DNA of 64,000 nt, taken from NCBI RefSeq assembly GCF_014522305.1, contig NZ_CP041982.1, forward strand, positions 1,059,001 to 1,123,000, written 5' to 3'. Every line of letters starts with the position of its first letter. Position 1 is the stretch's first letter. This DNA comes from Lactobacillus sp. PV034. GTDB lineage: Bacteria > Bacillota > Bacilli > Lactobacillales > Lactobacillaceae. Below, piece by piece: positions 26,409-35,628 of the stretch. The notes below the pieces were generated by a model. The model was not told the origin of the DNA. It saw nothing but the letters and a program-made list of their open reading frames with translations, and searched no databases. A program made the position numbers and the translations under genes.

Positions 26409-27350
26409 ATGTTTTTTAGGCAAAAAAAATATGCTGAAGAAGCAGAAAAGAATCGTAAAACTAACCCTAACGAAGCCAAGCCTAATGTTGTCTTCCTAAC
26501 TATTATTGGGCTCTTAGGTACTTTTACTCCTACTCGCTGGCTTTTACGCTTACATCCTCGCAAGATTCACGACACTTCAATAACTGAACCTTTGACTTCA
26601 TCAATTAAACAAACACCAATCATTTACATGCATGGCTTTCGTGGCGGAGACTATACCACTCAACTCATGGTCCAAGAAACCACTAAGCTAAAACCCAATC
26701 ATGCCTATCTCAAAGTTAAAGTAGATTTATTTAATAACTTTGAAATTTCTGGTACTTGGACTAATGATTCTCATCCAATTGTCCAACTTGTTTTTAAACA
26801 AAATATTGTAGGCGTATATGCCATTTCTTACATGCAAAGACTAGCTCTTGCCTTCTTAAAGAAGAAATATCACTTCGATCATTATGATGCGATTGCGCAT
26901 TCTTTGGGAGCCCCCTCATTAGTTAAAACTGAAATGCGTGTTCACAAGCATAAGCGTTATCCTCATCTAGACAAATTTGTCTCAATTGCAGGTCCTTTTG
27001 ATGGAGTAATGTATTTAGGTGATATCCCTAATATTAATCACCTAACTCCCAATGGACGTCCCTTATTTATGACTTGGTCTTACGCTGGGATGTTGCTTCA
27101 GCGAAAAAGATTTGATCCCCAGATCAAGGTATTAAACATTTACGGCAACGTGTTAGACGAAACTAATAGCGATAAATTCATCTCTGTTACTTCAGCAAAA
27201 TCAATTCGTTACATTCTAGCTCCAGTAGTTTCATTTTTTGAAGAAATTGAAATGCGTGGGGAAATGGCTGAACACAGTAATATGCATGATAATACTTTAG
27301 TAATTAAAATTATTAATAAATTTTTGGGGTTAATTCCTGAAAATAAATGA
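26409..27350 (+). CDS. DUF915-type alpha/beta hydrolase
   Basis: 313 residues. A hydrophobic stretch at about 27-45 could be a membrane anchor. The hydrolase domain shows MHGFRGG, the nucleophile elbow AHSLGA (Ser about 167) and a late histidine in AEHSNMHDN, so the triad seems complete. DUF915 proteins are predicted serine esterases/lipases of unknown substrate. It is 24 bases before cardiolipin synthase, suggesting a phospholipid-related operon. Confidence 0.85.
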   Translation: MFFRQKKYAEEAEKNRKTNPNEAKPNVVFLTIIGLLGTFTPTRWLLRLHPRKIHDTSITEPLTSSIKQTPIIYMHGFRGGDYTTQLMVQETTKLKPNHAYLKVKVDLFNNFEISGTWTNDSHPIVQLVFKQNIVGVYAISYMQRLALAFLKKKYHFDHYDAIAHSLGAPSLVKTEMRVHKHKRYPHLDKFVSIAGPFDGVMYLGDIPNINHLTPNGRPLFMTWSYAGMLLQRKRFDPQIKVLNIYGNVLDETNSDKFISVTSAKSIRYILAPVVSFFEEIEMRGEMAEHSNMHDNTLVIKIINKFLGLIPENK

Positions 27351-27374
27351 TCATTTTTAGAAGGGAGGAAAAAC

Positions 27375-28832
27375 ATGTTTTGGGACAACGATTGGCTCAA
27401 ACTCTTAATCGCAGTTAACACAATTCTAGCTTTTTATGTTGTCTTTCACCGGAAACGATCAGTTGCTGCTTCATGGGCCTGGTTAATCATCTTAATCATT
27501 TTCCCCATTGCGGGCTTTATCTTATATGGCTTTACCAGTCGCGGTCTTTCGCAGGAAAATCTTTTTGCAATTAATCACCAGAAACATATCGGTCTATTCA
27601 AAGTCAATCGAATGATTCCAAAAGCGCCAATCAAGGCAGGTCCTTCTGATACTTCTAATATAGATCCAATCTTAATTGACTATTTCAATGATCAACATGA
27701 AGCTCCTCTATCTAAAAATAATAAAGTTAAGATCTTTACTAATGGTGAAGATAAGTTCCATTACTTATTTAAAGATATTGAAAATGCCCAGGAAACAATT
27801 AATGTTGAATATTATTCCTTTATGAATGATGACCTGGGAAATACTTTTTTAGAGTTATTAGTTAAAAAGGCTAAACAAGGAATTAAAGTGCGCGTAATCT
27901 ATGATCCCTGGGGCTCTCCTGGAGCTCATTTAGCTTGGTTTCAGCCACTGATTGATCAAGGTGGCGAGGTAATTGCCTTTATCACTGCTCAAAATATGAT
28001 TACAAAGTACCGTATGAACTATCACTTGCACCGCAAAATTGTAGTAATTGATGGCAAAATCTCTTGGACCGGTGGCTATAACGTAGGGAACCAATACGTT
28101 AATAAGAGCAAACGATTTGGTTTTTGGCGTGATACTCATGTACGAATTGTCGGGTCCGCCTCATTACTTCTTCAAGAAAGATTTGCAATGGATTGGAATG
28201 CTTCAATCAAAAATAAAAACCAGGCAATCATTTTCTCACAGCGGCTTTTTCCAAAAATTGAAGAAAAATATCTTAGCGATGAAAATGTTGCGACTCAAAT
28301 TATAAGTGATGGTCCGGACCAAGAAACACCATACTTACGCAATGGAATGATGCGATTAATGATGGCAGCTAAAAAAAGTATCTGGATCCAAACACCTTAT
28401 CTAATTCCCGATGATCCAATGCTGGCCACTTGGGTAACCGCTGCTCATTCAGGAGTTGAAGTTAAAATCATGATTCCTTCCATGCCTGACCACCCTTTCA
28501 TCTACCGAGCTACCCAATGGTATGCACGCTACTTATTGCATGAGGGAGTTAGAATTTATATATATAACAACGGCTTTCTTCATGCTAAAACAGTGACAAT
28601 TGATCATAACTTTGCTGCAATCGGTTCCATGAACCAAGACTATCGATCTTATGAACTGAATTTTGAAACTGACGCAATTTTTTATGATCGCAATGTTACT
28701 AATGAGCTACGAGAAATTTTCCTAAATGACTCTAAATACTGTCATGAGTTGACAATTGCTGATACTGAGCGCTGGTCACGTTGGCTTCGATTTAAACAAG
28801 CTTTTTCACGCTTACTTTCACCAATTTTATAA
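27375..28832 (+). CDS. cls: Cardiolipin synthase
   Basis: Phospholipase D-superfamily enzyme forming cardiolipin from two phosphatidylglycerols, at the membrane. 485 residues: two N-terminal helices (about 8-60), then two HKD motifs, HLHRKIVVIDGK (about residue 220) and HAKTVTIDHN (about 400). Both catalytic His/Lys/Asp sets are intact. Cotranscribed with the DUF915 hydrolase; terminator downstream. Confidence 0.93.
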   Translation: MFWDNDWLKLLIAVNTILAFYVVFHRKRSVAASWAWLIILIIFPIAGFILYGFTSRGLSQENLFAINHQKHIGLFKVNRMIPKAPIKAGPSDTSNIDPILIDYFNDQHEAPLSKNNKVKIFTNGEDKFHYLFKDIENAQETINVEYYSFMNDDLGNTFLELLVKKAKQGIKVRVIYDPWGSPGAHLAWFQPLIDQGGEVIAFITAQNMITKYRMNYHLHRKIVVIDGKISWTGGYNVGNQYVNKSKRFGFWRDTHVRIVGSASLLLQERFAMDWNASIKNKNQAIIFSQRLFPKIEEKYLSDENVATQIISDGPDQETPYLRNGMMRLMMAAKKSIWIQTPYLIPDDPMLATWVTAAHSGVEVKIMIPSMPDHPFIYRATQWYARYLLHEGVRIYIYNNGFLHAKTVTIDHNFAAIGSMNQDYRSYELNFETDAIFYDRNVTNELREIFLNDSKYCHELTIADTERWSRWLRFKQAFSRLLSPIL

Positions 28833-28834
28833 TT

Positions 28835-28867
28835 AAAAAAATGAGTAGAACTTCTACTCATTTTTTT
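28835..28867. terminator. Bidirectional terminator after cls
   Basis: Arms AAATGAGTAGAA/TTCTACTCATTT flanked by A and T runs. Confidence 0.85.
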
Positions 28868-29342
28868 AAATTAATTTTCTTATTTCGATTGGCGTTTCTT
28901 TTCCAATATATCTTTGAATTGCCACTAGAATTACTTCTAAACCTTGTGAAAAGCGTAATGTAAAGGCCGTACGCTTATGTGTTTGAAAGATTACCATTGT
29001 CGTTGGCTTACGCGAAGTAGGGAGAGGAATGAGCGTTACTCTTTCAATCTCCGAATATTTGACTGTTCGTTTAAAATATCCACTCACTACTAAGCGATTT
29101 TTAGCAAAACCTGAAAAGCCATCCACAATGCTCATTAAAATAAAGGCAGCAATTATTGCATTTAGTCCTAGAGTAGGATTAGAAAGATAATCCATACTAA
29201 AAAATATTACTAAAAATACTAAAGTCCAGAATAATGATGCAATACGATAATGAGCCTTCAATTCAATTACAGCTTGCCAGTACCAGCTATAAAACAAGTA
29301 GCCAACAATATAAATATCAATCAGAATATATAATAATAACAT
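28866..29342 (-). CDS. Small membrane protein with PH-like tail (unknown)
   Basis: 158 residues: about four hydrophobic helices in the first 85 residues, then a cytoplasmic beta-rich part (YSEIERVTLIPL... TVIFQTHKRTAFTLRFSQGLE) resembling membrane-linked PH-like domains. No specific family recognised. Stands alone, convergent to cls. Confidence 0.7.
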   Translation of the reverse strand: MLLLYILIDIYIVGYLFYSWYWQAVIELKAHYRIASLFWTLVFLVIFFSMDYLSNPTLGLNAIIAAFILMSIVDGFSGFAKNRLVVSGYFKRTVKYSEIERVTLIPLPTSRKPTTMVIFQTHKRTAFTLRFSQGLEVILVAIQRYIGKETPIEIRKLI

Positions 29343-29502
29343 TTAACTTCCCCTATTTACTTTTTTTAATTATATCAAAGAGCTAACTATCAACAAAAAC
29401 TTATCCTACTTGTTTTTAAAATTTTTTTGTTATTTTTATTTTTTTAATACAAAAGCTATAGCTTCGTTTTCTATTGCACCTCAGTCTTATTGAAGTTTTA
29501 AT

Positions 29503-29531
29503 AAAAAAGTGATACTTTGTCACTTTTATAA
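29503..29531. repeat. Short hairpin before the Ogt-like gene
   Basis: Arms AAAAGTGA/TCACTTTT with loop TACTTTG, followed by AT-rich sequence. It may be a weak terminator or a 5' element; no gene otherwise lies in 29343-29599. Confidence 0.35.
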
Positions 29532-29599
29532 TTAAATATGTTATTGTTATAGTTAGGTAATAAAAAGTTGTTAATGCAAAAAAAGAAAGTTGGAAATAG

Positions 29600-30127
29600 A
29601 TGGCATTAAATAATAATGTGTACTATTATGATACAGTCCAGATTTCTCCTTGGACTTACCAAATTGTCGTAAGTACTGAAGGATTGGTATTTGTTGGACT
29701 AAAAGAAGACAAAACCTATTCTTCATTTCATAATTATTATCCAAATCAAATGCTCGTCCAAGATCCAAAACGAGTATCACCATATATTGAAGAACTAAAG
29801 GAATACTTTGCTGGTAAGCGTCGTAAATTCGACTTACCAATTGACTATAGTGCGTTTGGGACCTCTTTTCAGAATAAAGTAATTCAAATGGTGCAGAAGA
29901 TTCCTTACGGAACTACAGTTACATATGCAGACCTTGCTTCAGCTATTAATGGTTCTACTTCAGTTAGAGCAGTTGCTCACGCAGTAGCCTTGAATCCAAA
30001 CTTAATTTTTATTCCAAGTCATCGAGTGATTTTGACTAAGGATAATGTTGGTGCTTATCGCATGGGATCAAAAGAAAAATTACGTTTAATAAACTTAGAA
30101 AAAGGATATTTGCATGCAACTTCTTAG
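29600..30127 (+). CDS. Ogt/MGMT homologue without the active-site cysteine (ATL-like)
   Basis: 175 residues, matching O6-alkylguanine-DNA alkyltransferases in length: N-terminal domain to about 85, then IPYGTTVTYADLAS and the arginine finger TSVRAVAHAVALNP. The active-site motif reads PSHRV rather than PCHRV (codon AGT), so alkyl transfer cannot occur in the usual way. This matches the logic of alkyltransferase-like proteins, which carry Trp there and flag lesions for excision repair. It overlaps TerC by 14 bases. Confidence 0.82.
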   Translation: MALNNNVYYYDTVQISPWTYQIVVSTEGLVFVGLKEDKTYSSFHNYYPNQMLVQDPKRVSPYIEELKEYFAGKRRKFDLPIDYSAFGTSFQNKVIQMVQKIPYGTTVTYADLASAINGSTSVRAVAHAVALNPNLIFIPSHRVILTKDNVGAYRMGSKEKLRLINLEKGYLHATS

Positions 30128-30887
30128 ACTTTATGCCCCATTTTTTGACTTAAATAATTGGGGCTATGTGCTGACAAGTGGTAAAGATTGGATCATGATC
30201 TTTACCTTGATTCTTATGGAATGTTTGCTCTCAGTTGATAATGCCGTGGTATTAGCGGCACAAACTCAAGTCCTACCCACAGAAAAAGAAAAAAAGGAAT
30301 CTCTAATCTATGGTTTATGGGGAGCTTACCTTTTTCGTTTTATCGTAATTGGGATCGGAACATATTTAATTCACTTCTGGGAAATTAAGCTTTTAGGTGG
30401 AATTTATTTATTTTACCTGGTTTATCGCTACTTTTATGATTTACGCCATCCTAAGGAAGATAAAGTCGAATCATCACACCCAAAAAAGCAAAAAAAGTCT
30501 AACAAAAAGCATCATCTATCACTATTTTGGCGTACTGTAATTTCTATTGAATCGATGGATATAGTATTTTCAATTGACTCAGTTCTAGCTGCTCTGGCAA
30601 TGTCAAATAATCCAGTTGTCGTCTTAATTGGTGGGATGATAGGAATTTTATGTATGCGAGGAGTAGCCGAAGTTATTATTAAACTTATGAAAATTATTCC
30701 TGAGTTGCAAACTATGGCTTATATTTTAATTGCTATTATCGCAGCTAAGCTTTTAGTCTCACTTCCGCCAATCAATTATAAAGTTCCAGACGTAGTATTT
30801 GCTATTATTGTTTTTGGTACTGTTGGCTTAACTGTTCTGATTCATTACTTGCGTCCTCAAAACCGTAAACACAAATCATCTAATTAA
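30114..30887 (+). CDS. TerC-family integral membrane protein
   Basis: 257 residues with about seven helices and the TerC pattern MECLLSVDNAVVLAAQTQVLP and VFSIDSVLAALAMS with acidic residues inside helices. Known relatives help export manganese or insert metals into exported proteins. A lysine-rich cytoplasmic loop (HPKKQKKSNKKHH) interrupts the helices. Start overlaps the Ogt-like gene, behind AAAGGAT; the overlap implies coupled translation. No yybP-ykoY riboswitch is seen nearby. Confidence 0.88.
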   Translation: MQLLRLYAPFFDLNNWGYVLTSGKDWIMIFTLILMECLLSVDNAVVLAAQTQVLPTEKEKKESLIYGLWGAYLFRFIVIGIGTYLIHFWEIKLLGGIYLFYLVYRYFYDLRHPKEDKVESSHPKKQKKSNKKHHLSLFWRTVISIESMDIVFSIDSVLAALAMSNNPVVVLIGGMIGILCMRGVAEVIIKLMKIIPELQTMAYILIAIIAAKLLVSLPPINYKVPDVVFAIIVFGTVGLTVLIHYLRPQNRKHKSSN

Positions 30888-31248
30888 TCTTATCTTTTAG
30901 ATATTCTTTGAGTACAACTGCTTGGTTGTGCTCTTTATTTTTAGCACCATAAAGGAAAAGGACATCCTGCTTAGCCAATTGTTCTTTAACATTTTTAATA
31001 AAATCTGATAAAGCAGGATTATCATCTAATTCTTGTTCATATTTTTGTTTAAATTCTGCGTATTTTTGATCATCATGATTGAACCATTTACGCAATTCAT
31101 TACTTGGACCAATTTGTTTATCCCATTCATCTAGGTCTGCTTTCACCTTACTCATACCACGTGGCCAAAGTCGATCTACTAAAATTCGGTAACCATTAGG
31201 TTGTTCGTGATCATAAATCCGCACTAATTTAATTTTATTCTTAGTCAA
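30880..31248 (-). CDS. DUF488 family protein (YeaO-like)
   Basis: 122-residue cytoplasmic protein with the family hallmark RILVDRLWPRGMSK near the N-terminus and LRKWFNHD. Function unknown; the fold is nuclease/phosphatase-like by family description. It overlaps the end of terC by eight bases on the opposite strand. Confidence 0.88.
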   Translation of the reverse strand: MTKNKIKLVRIYDHEQPNGYRILVDRLWPRGMSKVKADLDEWDKQIGPSNELRKWFNHDDQKYAEFKQKYEQELDDNPALSDFIKNVKEQLAKQDVLFLYGAKNKEHNQAVVLKEYLKDKIN

Positions 31249-31302
31249 TTTATTTACCTTCTTTCTTTAAGTTCATTATACTTTTACTAAAAGGAGTTTG
31301 AC

Positions 31303-31929
31303 ATGAACTACGATTCATTTTTTAAAAATAGACCAACCGAAATTATTGCTCAAGACCTTCTAGGCAGAACACTATCTTTTAATAATGGAAAAGAAATTTT
31401 AAGCGGGACTATTGTTGAAACCGAAGCATATTTAGGCCAAAAAGATCGCGCTGCTCACTCCTATAATGGCCGACGCTCACAAGCTAATGAAGGATTATAT
31501 CGCAGTGGTGGTACGCTTTATATTTATGCTCAACGTCAGTACTTTTTCTTTGACGTCGCTACACAAGAAGAAAACATCCCTGAAGGAGTGCTAATTCGTG
31601 CTATTGATCCAATTAGCGGTATCAAAACAATGGAAGCCAATCGTAACCATAAAACTGGTATCCTCTTAACAAATGGTCCTGCCAAAATGATGCAGGCTTT
31701 TGGAATTGATAGTCGTAAATGGGATCTCCATTCTCTAGCTCAATCTCCTTTTGATATTGATTTAAATCATAAAAAGCCAATTGAAGAAATAAAAGCTGTC
31801 CCGAGGGTTGGCATTAACCAATCTGATCCTTACTGGGCTAAAAAAGAATTGCGCTATATCGTCGCAGGTAACCCCTACGTTTCAGATATCAAGAAAAAAG
31901 ATTTTAAGAAAAATCACGGATTTTATTGA
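31303..31929 (+). CDS. DNA-3-methyladenine glycosylase (AAG/MPG family)
   Basis: Base-excision enzyme of 208 residues that removes alkylated purines. The catalytic glutamate sits in IVETEAYLG, with DRAAHSYNGRR and PEGVLIRAIDP downstream. The intercalating-loop segment is GGTLYIYAQRQYFFFDVA, where many relatives have an Asn instead of the Asp. With the Ogt-like gene 1.2 kb away it makes a small alkylation-repair neighbourhood. Behind AAAGGAG. Confidence 0.92.
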   Translation: MNYDSFFKNRPTEIIAQDLLGRTLSFNNGKEILSGTIVETEAYLGQKDRAAHSYNGRRSQANEGLYRSGGTLYIYAQRQYFFFDVATQEENIPEGVLIRAIDPISGIKTMEANRNHKTGILLTNGPAKMMQAFGIDSRKWDLHSLAQSPFDIDLNHKKPIEEIKAVPRVGINQSDPYWAKKELRYIVAGNPYVSDIKKKDFKKNHGFY

Positions 31930-31930
31930 C

Positions 31931-31957
31931 AAAAGATTAAAAATCGTTTAATCTTTT
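31931..31957 (+). terminator. Terminator of the methyladenine glycosylase gene
   Basis: Arms AAAAGATTAAA/TTTAATCTTTT around AATCG. Confidence 0.6.
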
Positions 31958-31979
31958 CATCAGTTAAATAATTCCCAAT

Positions 31980-32143
31980 GCAATAGAGGTTGCGGTAAGT
32001 ACAAATTTAAATTGAGTGCGCGAAGACTATGAACTTTAAATTTAGACTTATCACCGAAATAAAAGAACTTTTCGCGAAGTGATTTTATTGGGCTGCAAGA
32101 GAACATCTTGTAGACTGTCCTGGTAGTCCCCAGGGAGCGCTAT
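31980..32143 (+). promoter_or_regulatory. Lysine riboswitch (L box)
   Basis: Conserved lysine-aptamer blocks appear in order: AGAGGTTGCGG at 31984, GAGTGCGCGAAGACT, a long P2 arm, CACCGAA, GGGCTGCAAGA, CTGTCCTGG and the closing CAGGGAGCGCTAT. A strong terminator follows at 32176, so lysine binding should stop transcription of the downstream ABC genes. Aptamer limits are estimated by eye. Confidence 0.9.
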
Positions 32144-32175
32144 ATGATTTGGTTTAAATACTGATGAATTTTACG

Positions 32176-32207
32176 CCTCGTTGTTTTTGGTAACAACGAG
32201 GTTTTTA
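32176..32207 (+). terminator. Riboswitch expression-platform terminator
   Basis: Perfect arms CCTCGTTGTT/AACAACGAGG with loop TTTGGT, then TTTTT; sits between the lysine aptamer and the transporter gene. Confidence 0.88.
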
Positions 32208-32260
32208 TTTGCGTTTATTGTATTGGCTTTATTTGAAATTATTTTTGGAGGTATTTCAAA

Positions 32261-33871
32261 GTGAAGTCAAAAGCAAAATGGCTAACCGCGCTTTTGTTGT
32301 TAGTAATTAGTCTTATTATTAGTAATCATGCTGGCTTATCAACTGTACAAGCCGCTAGCAAAGAACCTGTTTTAAAAATAGGAATGGAAGCAAATTACCC
32401 ACCTTACAACTGGACTCAAACCAATGATGCTAATGGCGCTGTTCCAATTGATGGTTCAAAGCAATACGCTAATGGTTACGATGTTCAGATTGCCAAGATT
32501 ATTGGTAAAAAATTACACCGTAAAGTTGTCGTTGAAAAGACCGAATGGGATGGTTTACTTCCCGCTTTAACTTCAGGCAAGATTGACTTGATTATCGCTG
32601 GTATGTCACCTACTCCTGAGCGTAGAAAAGCAATTAACTTTACTGAACCTTACCGTAAAGGGACTTTCGTTGTTATTGTTAATAAAAACAGTAAATATGC
32701 TAAAGCAAAAACTCTTAATGATTTTGATGGGGCAAAATTAACTGCACAACAAGGTACCCTTCACTATGACTTAATTAAGCAATTAAAAGGGGCAAAACGT
32801 CAACCTGCAATGCGTGACTTTTCTGCCATGCGTCAAAGTTTAAATTCCGGTACTATTGATGGCTACGTTTCTGAAGATATTGAATATACTAGCTACAAGG
32901 CAGTAAATCCTAATGTCGTAGCCATTAATTTAAATAAAATGTCCGGTTTCCATGTAGATGCTGACGATTCTGAAACTTCTATTGGAGTTAAGAAGGGTAA
33001 TACTCAACTTCTTAACCAAGTTAATGCTATTTTAGCTACTATTTCTAATAAAAAGCGTGCTCAATTAATGAACGCAGCTATTCGTGAACAACCACAGGCT
33101 ACTTCAAAGCATGAAAATTGGTTCATTTCGATGATGCATCGCTACGGTAGTATGATCCTTGGTGGTGTAGGAATGACTTTACTTCTTGCCTTAGTTGGTA
33201 CGATTGTTGGTTTCTTCATTGGTTTATTAGTAGGTATTATCCGTACCATCCCTACACCAAAATCAACTGGTAAGAGATGGTTCATGAAGGTTATTGACTG
33301 GATCTTAGCAGTCTACATTGAAGTCTTCCGTGGAACTCCTATGATGGTTCAAGCCGCCGTCTTCTACTATGGTATTGCCCAATTATGGCACATCAACTTA
33401 AACAGAACTGTTGCCGCTTTAATTATTGTTTCTATTAATACTGGAGCTTACTTATCTGAAATTATTCGTGGTGGTATTAATGCAACTCCTAAGGGACAAT
33501 TTGAAGCTGCTCAAGCCCTTGGAATGAAACACTCACAACAAATGTGGCAAATTATCTTACCACAAGCTATCCGTAACTGTCTTCCATCAATTACGAATGA
33601 ATTTATTGTTAACATTAAGGATACTTCAGTATTGAGTATTATTTCTGTTTCAGAATTATTCTTTGTTGGTACAACCGTTGCGAGTCAAACCTTCCAATTC
33701 TTCCAAACATACTTAATCATTTCTGCTATTTACTTAATTCTTACCTTCTCAATTACTCGTATCTTTAACTTTATCGAAAAGAAACTTGAAGGTCCTAGAA
33801 ATTACAACCTAATGGCAAACCAAATTCAATTAGCTGATCCAAAGGAGGCTGGTCTTGAACATGAACAATAA
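32261..33871 (+). CDS. Amino-acid ABC transporter, fused receptor-permease (probable lysine uptake)
   Basis: 536 residues. Signal/anchor helix 1-32, solute-binding domain about 40-275 ([39 protein letters not shown]), then a His/Glu/Gln/Arg-type permease about 295-515 with [22 protein letters not shown] coupling helix. The receptor fused to the permease is common in lactic acid bacteria. Start is GTG behind TGGAGG. The lysine riboswitch upstream indicates lysine as substrate. The ATPase gene overlaps the end. Confidence 0.92.
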   Translation: MKSKAKWLTALLLLVISLIISNHAGLSTVQAASKEPVLKIGMEANYPPYNWTQTNDANGAVPIDGSKQYANGYDVQIAKIIGKKLHRKVVVEKTEWDGLLPALTSGKIDLIIAGMSPTPERRKAINFTEPYRKGTFVVIVNKNSKYAKAKTLNDFDGAKLTAQQGTLHYDLIKQLKGAKRQPAMRDFSAMRQSLNSGTIDGYVSEDIEYTSYKAVNPNVVAINLNKMSGFHVDADDSETSIGVKKGNTQLLNQVNAILATISNKKRAQLMNAAIREQPQATSKHENWFISMMHRYGSMILGGVGMTLLLALVGTIVGFFIGLLVGIIRTIPTPKSTGKRWFMKVIDWILAVYIEVFRGTPMMVQAAVFYYGIAQLWHINLNRTVAALIIVSINTGAYLSEIIRGGINATPKGQFEAAQALGMKHSQQMWQIILPQAIRNCLPSITNEFIVNIKDTSVLSIISVSELFFVGTTVASQTFQFFQTYLIISAIYLILTFSITRIFNFIEKKLEGPRNYNLMANQIQLADPKEAGLEHEQ

Positions 33872-34616
33872 TGAAGAAAACATCTTAAAAGTAGAACACT
33901 TGCAAAAAAGCTATGGTGATCACCAAGTTTTACGTGACATTTCATTTGATATTAACAAGGGTGAAATTATGACAATCATCGGCCCTTCCGGTGGTGGTAA
34001 ATCTACGATGCTTAGATGTATCAACCTCTTAGAAGATCCAACTGAGGGAAAAATATTATTTCATGGTGATAATATCTTAGCGCCCAAATATGATTTGAAT
34101 CATTATCGTTCAAAAGTTGGCATGGTATTCCAACAGTTCAACTTGTTCAACAACAAGAATGTACTTCAAAATTGTATGATTGGACAAGAATCAGTTTTAG
34201 GTCGTTCAAAAGCAGAAGCAGAAAAAATCGCTCGTGAAAATCTTAAAAAAGTTGGTATGGAAGCATATGCCGAAGCAAAACCAGCCCAACTATCAGGGGG
34301 ACAACAACAACGTGTTGCGATTGCACGTGCAATTTCAATGAACCCAGAAGTACTCTTATTTGATGAACCAACTAGTGCCCTCGATCCCGAGATGGTTGGT
34401 GAAGTTCTAAAAACTATGAGTAATCTAGCAAAAACCGGATTAACAATGGTAATCGTTACTCACGAAATGGGCTTTGCTCGTGATATTTCTAATCATGTTG
34501 TATTTATGAGTGATGGTTATATTACTGAACAAGGAACACCAGATCAAATTTTCAATCACCCACAAGAAGAAAAAACCAAGAAATTCTTACGTAATTTCAG
34601 AAATGAACAGTTCTAA
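33855..34616 (+). CDS. Amino-acid ABC transporter ATPase (probable lysine uptake)
   Basis: 253 residues, polar amino-acid type: GPSGGGKST (Walker A), [37 protein letters not shown]-loop. The start is either TTG at 33855, six bases from AAAGGAGG, or ATG at 33861, twelve bases away; I give the first. It overlaps the receptor-permease gene, is translated with it, and is under the same lysine riboswitch. Confidence 0.92.
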   Translation: MNMNNNEENILKVEHLQKSYGDHQVLRDISFDINKGEIMTIIGPSGGGKSTMLRCINLLEDPTEGKILFHGDNILAPKYDLNHYRSKVGMVFQQFNLFNNKNVLQNCMIGQESVLGRSKAEAEKIARENLKKVGMEAYAEAKPAQLSGGQQQRVAIARAISMNPEVLLFDEPTSALDPEMVGEVLKTMSNLAKTGLTMVIVTHEMGFARDISNHVVFMSDGYITEQGTPDQIFNHPQEEKTKKFLRNFRNEQF

Positions 34617-34619
34617 AAA

Positions 34620-34655
34620 AATAAGGTCTCGATATTTATCGAGACCTTATTTTTT
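34620..34655. terminator. Terminator after the lysine transporter operon
   Basis: Arms AATAAGGTCTCGATA/TATCGAGACCTTATT with T run; also works for the opposite-strand lipoprotein gene. Confidence 0.88.
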
Positions 34656-34656
34656 A

Positions 34657-35535
34657 TTATGTATTATTAATACTATTCATTTTACTGATTACATCTTCAG
34701 AAAGTGGTGCAGCTTTTTTAATATTTTTTGGCACATCTAACTTAACATACTTACCAATTTTATTAATTACTTCTTTTTCTTTAATTTTTATTCCCTTATA
34801 AGTCATTTCAAACGTAATTATCAGTTCTTCGACGTGATAATTACGTCTATTAATACTTTCTTTCATTGTTAAATTTTTCAAGCTGGCATCTTTTAAAATT
34901 TCTTCATTCATACCTAAACCTTCAGAATTCTGTCCCGTCATTTCTAAGATAGCGCGGACAAAATCACGAAAATCATTCTTCTCTTGAGATGAAGTAGCCA
35001 AAGATAAAATGTATTTATCCTTAGTATTTGTCAATTTCATCTTTTGCTGAATTTTAGGTGAAGGATTAACGAACTTACTAGTGTTAGTAGCAAGATTATT
35101 TTTTAATGCATTAACATCGATAATCTTGCTTGCTGTTTTGGCCTTATACCATTGACCGCCAGTTAGTGCTAAATAAATATTCTTGTCATCAGTCCATTCT
35201 TTACTACTACCTTTTACTTCACCAGCACTATTGGTCGTGACCATTTCCATAATAAATGGTTGCCTGCGAAAAGCTCCTTGTAAATTGCTTTTCATCATAC
35301 TATTATTTCCATCCGCTAATTCAATATTAAGCGTTAAATAACCATTTTCAATTGGATGCTTTTTCACCTTAGCAACAATAGCAGCAACGGTATTCTGATT
35401 TTTAGAAGTTTGATCGACTGATGAATTAGACGTTTGCTCAGAATGTGAGCCAGAAGACTTACTGCATGCACTTAACGGCAACAAAAATGCAATTAAGAGC
35501 AGCCATCCTATTCGTCGTATCTTCAATTTTTGCAA
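34657..35535 (-). CDS. Lipoprotein, DUF6612-like
   Basis: 292 residues. Signal peptide with lipobox LSAC (Cys24) followed by a Ser/Asn linker. The mature part is a beta-rich domain of the LolA/DUF6612 kind (NSMMKSNLQGAFRRQPF..., KEWTDDKNIYLALTGGQWYK). Such proteins are surface lipoproteins of unknown function, possibly carrying hydrophobic ligands. Single-gene unit. Confidence 0.78.
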   Translation of the reverse strand: MQKLKIRRIGWLLLIAFLLPLSACSKSSGSHSEQTSNSSVDQTSKNQNTVAAIVAKVKKHPIENGYLTLNIELADGNNSMMKSNLQGAFRRQPFIMEMVTTNSAGEVKGSSKEWTDDKNIYLALTGGQWYKAKTASKIIDVNALKNNLATNTSKFVNPSPKIQQKMKLTNTKDKYILSLATSSQEKNDFRDFVRAILEMTGQNSEGLGMNEEILKDASLKNLTMKESINRRNYHVEELIITFEMTYKGIKIKEKEVINKIGKYVKLDVPKNIKKAAPLSEDVISKMNSINNT

Positions 35536-35597
35536 CTCCTTAACTTAAATTTTCTCAATTTTATTATACCTAAAATTTCTCAACTTAAATTACTTAT

Positions 35598-35628
35598 CAA
35601 AAAAGAGAGGTCCAATTCCTCTCTTAAA
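35598..35628 (-). terminator. Terminator of the HD-HNH operon
   Basis: Minus-strand arms AAGAGAGG/CCTCTCTT around AATTGGA, then a T run; overlaps the HNH stop codon. Confidence 0.75.

Noticed and set aside
32000..32160. T-box leader for the ABC transporter
   Set aside because: No T-box TGGNACCGCG motif; the conserved blocks fit the lysine aptamer instead.
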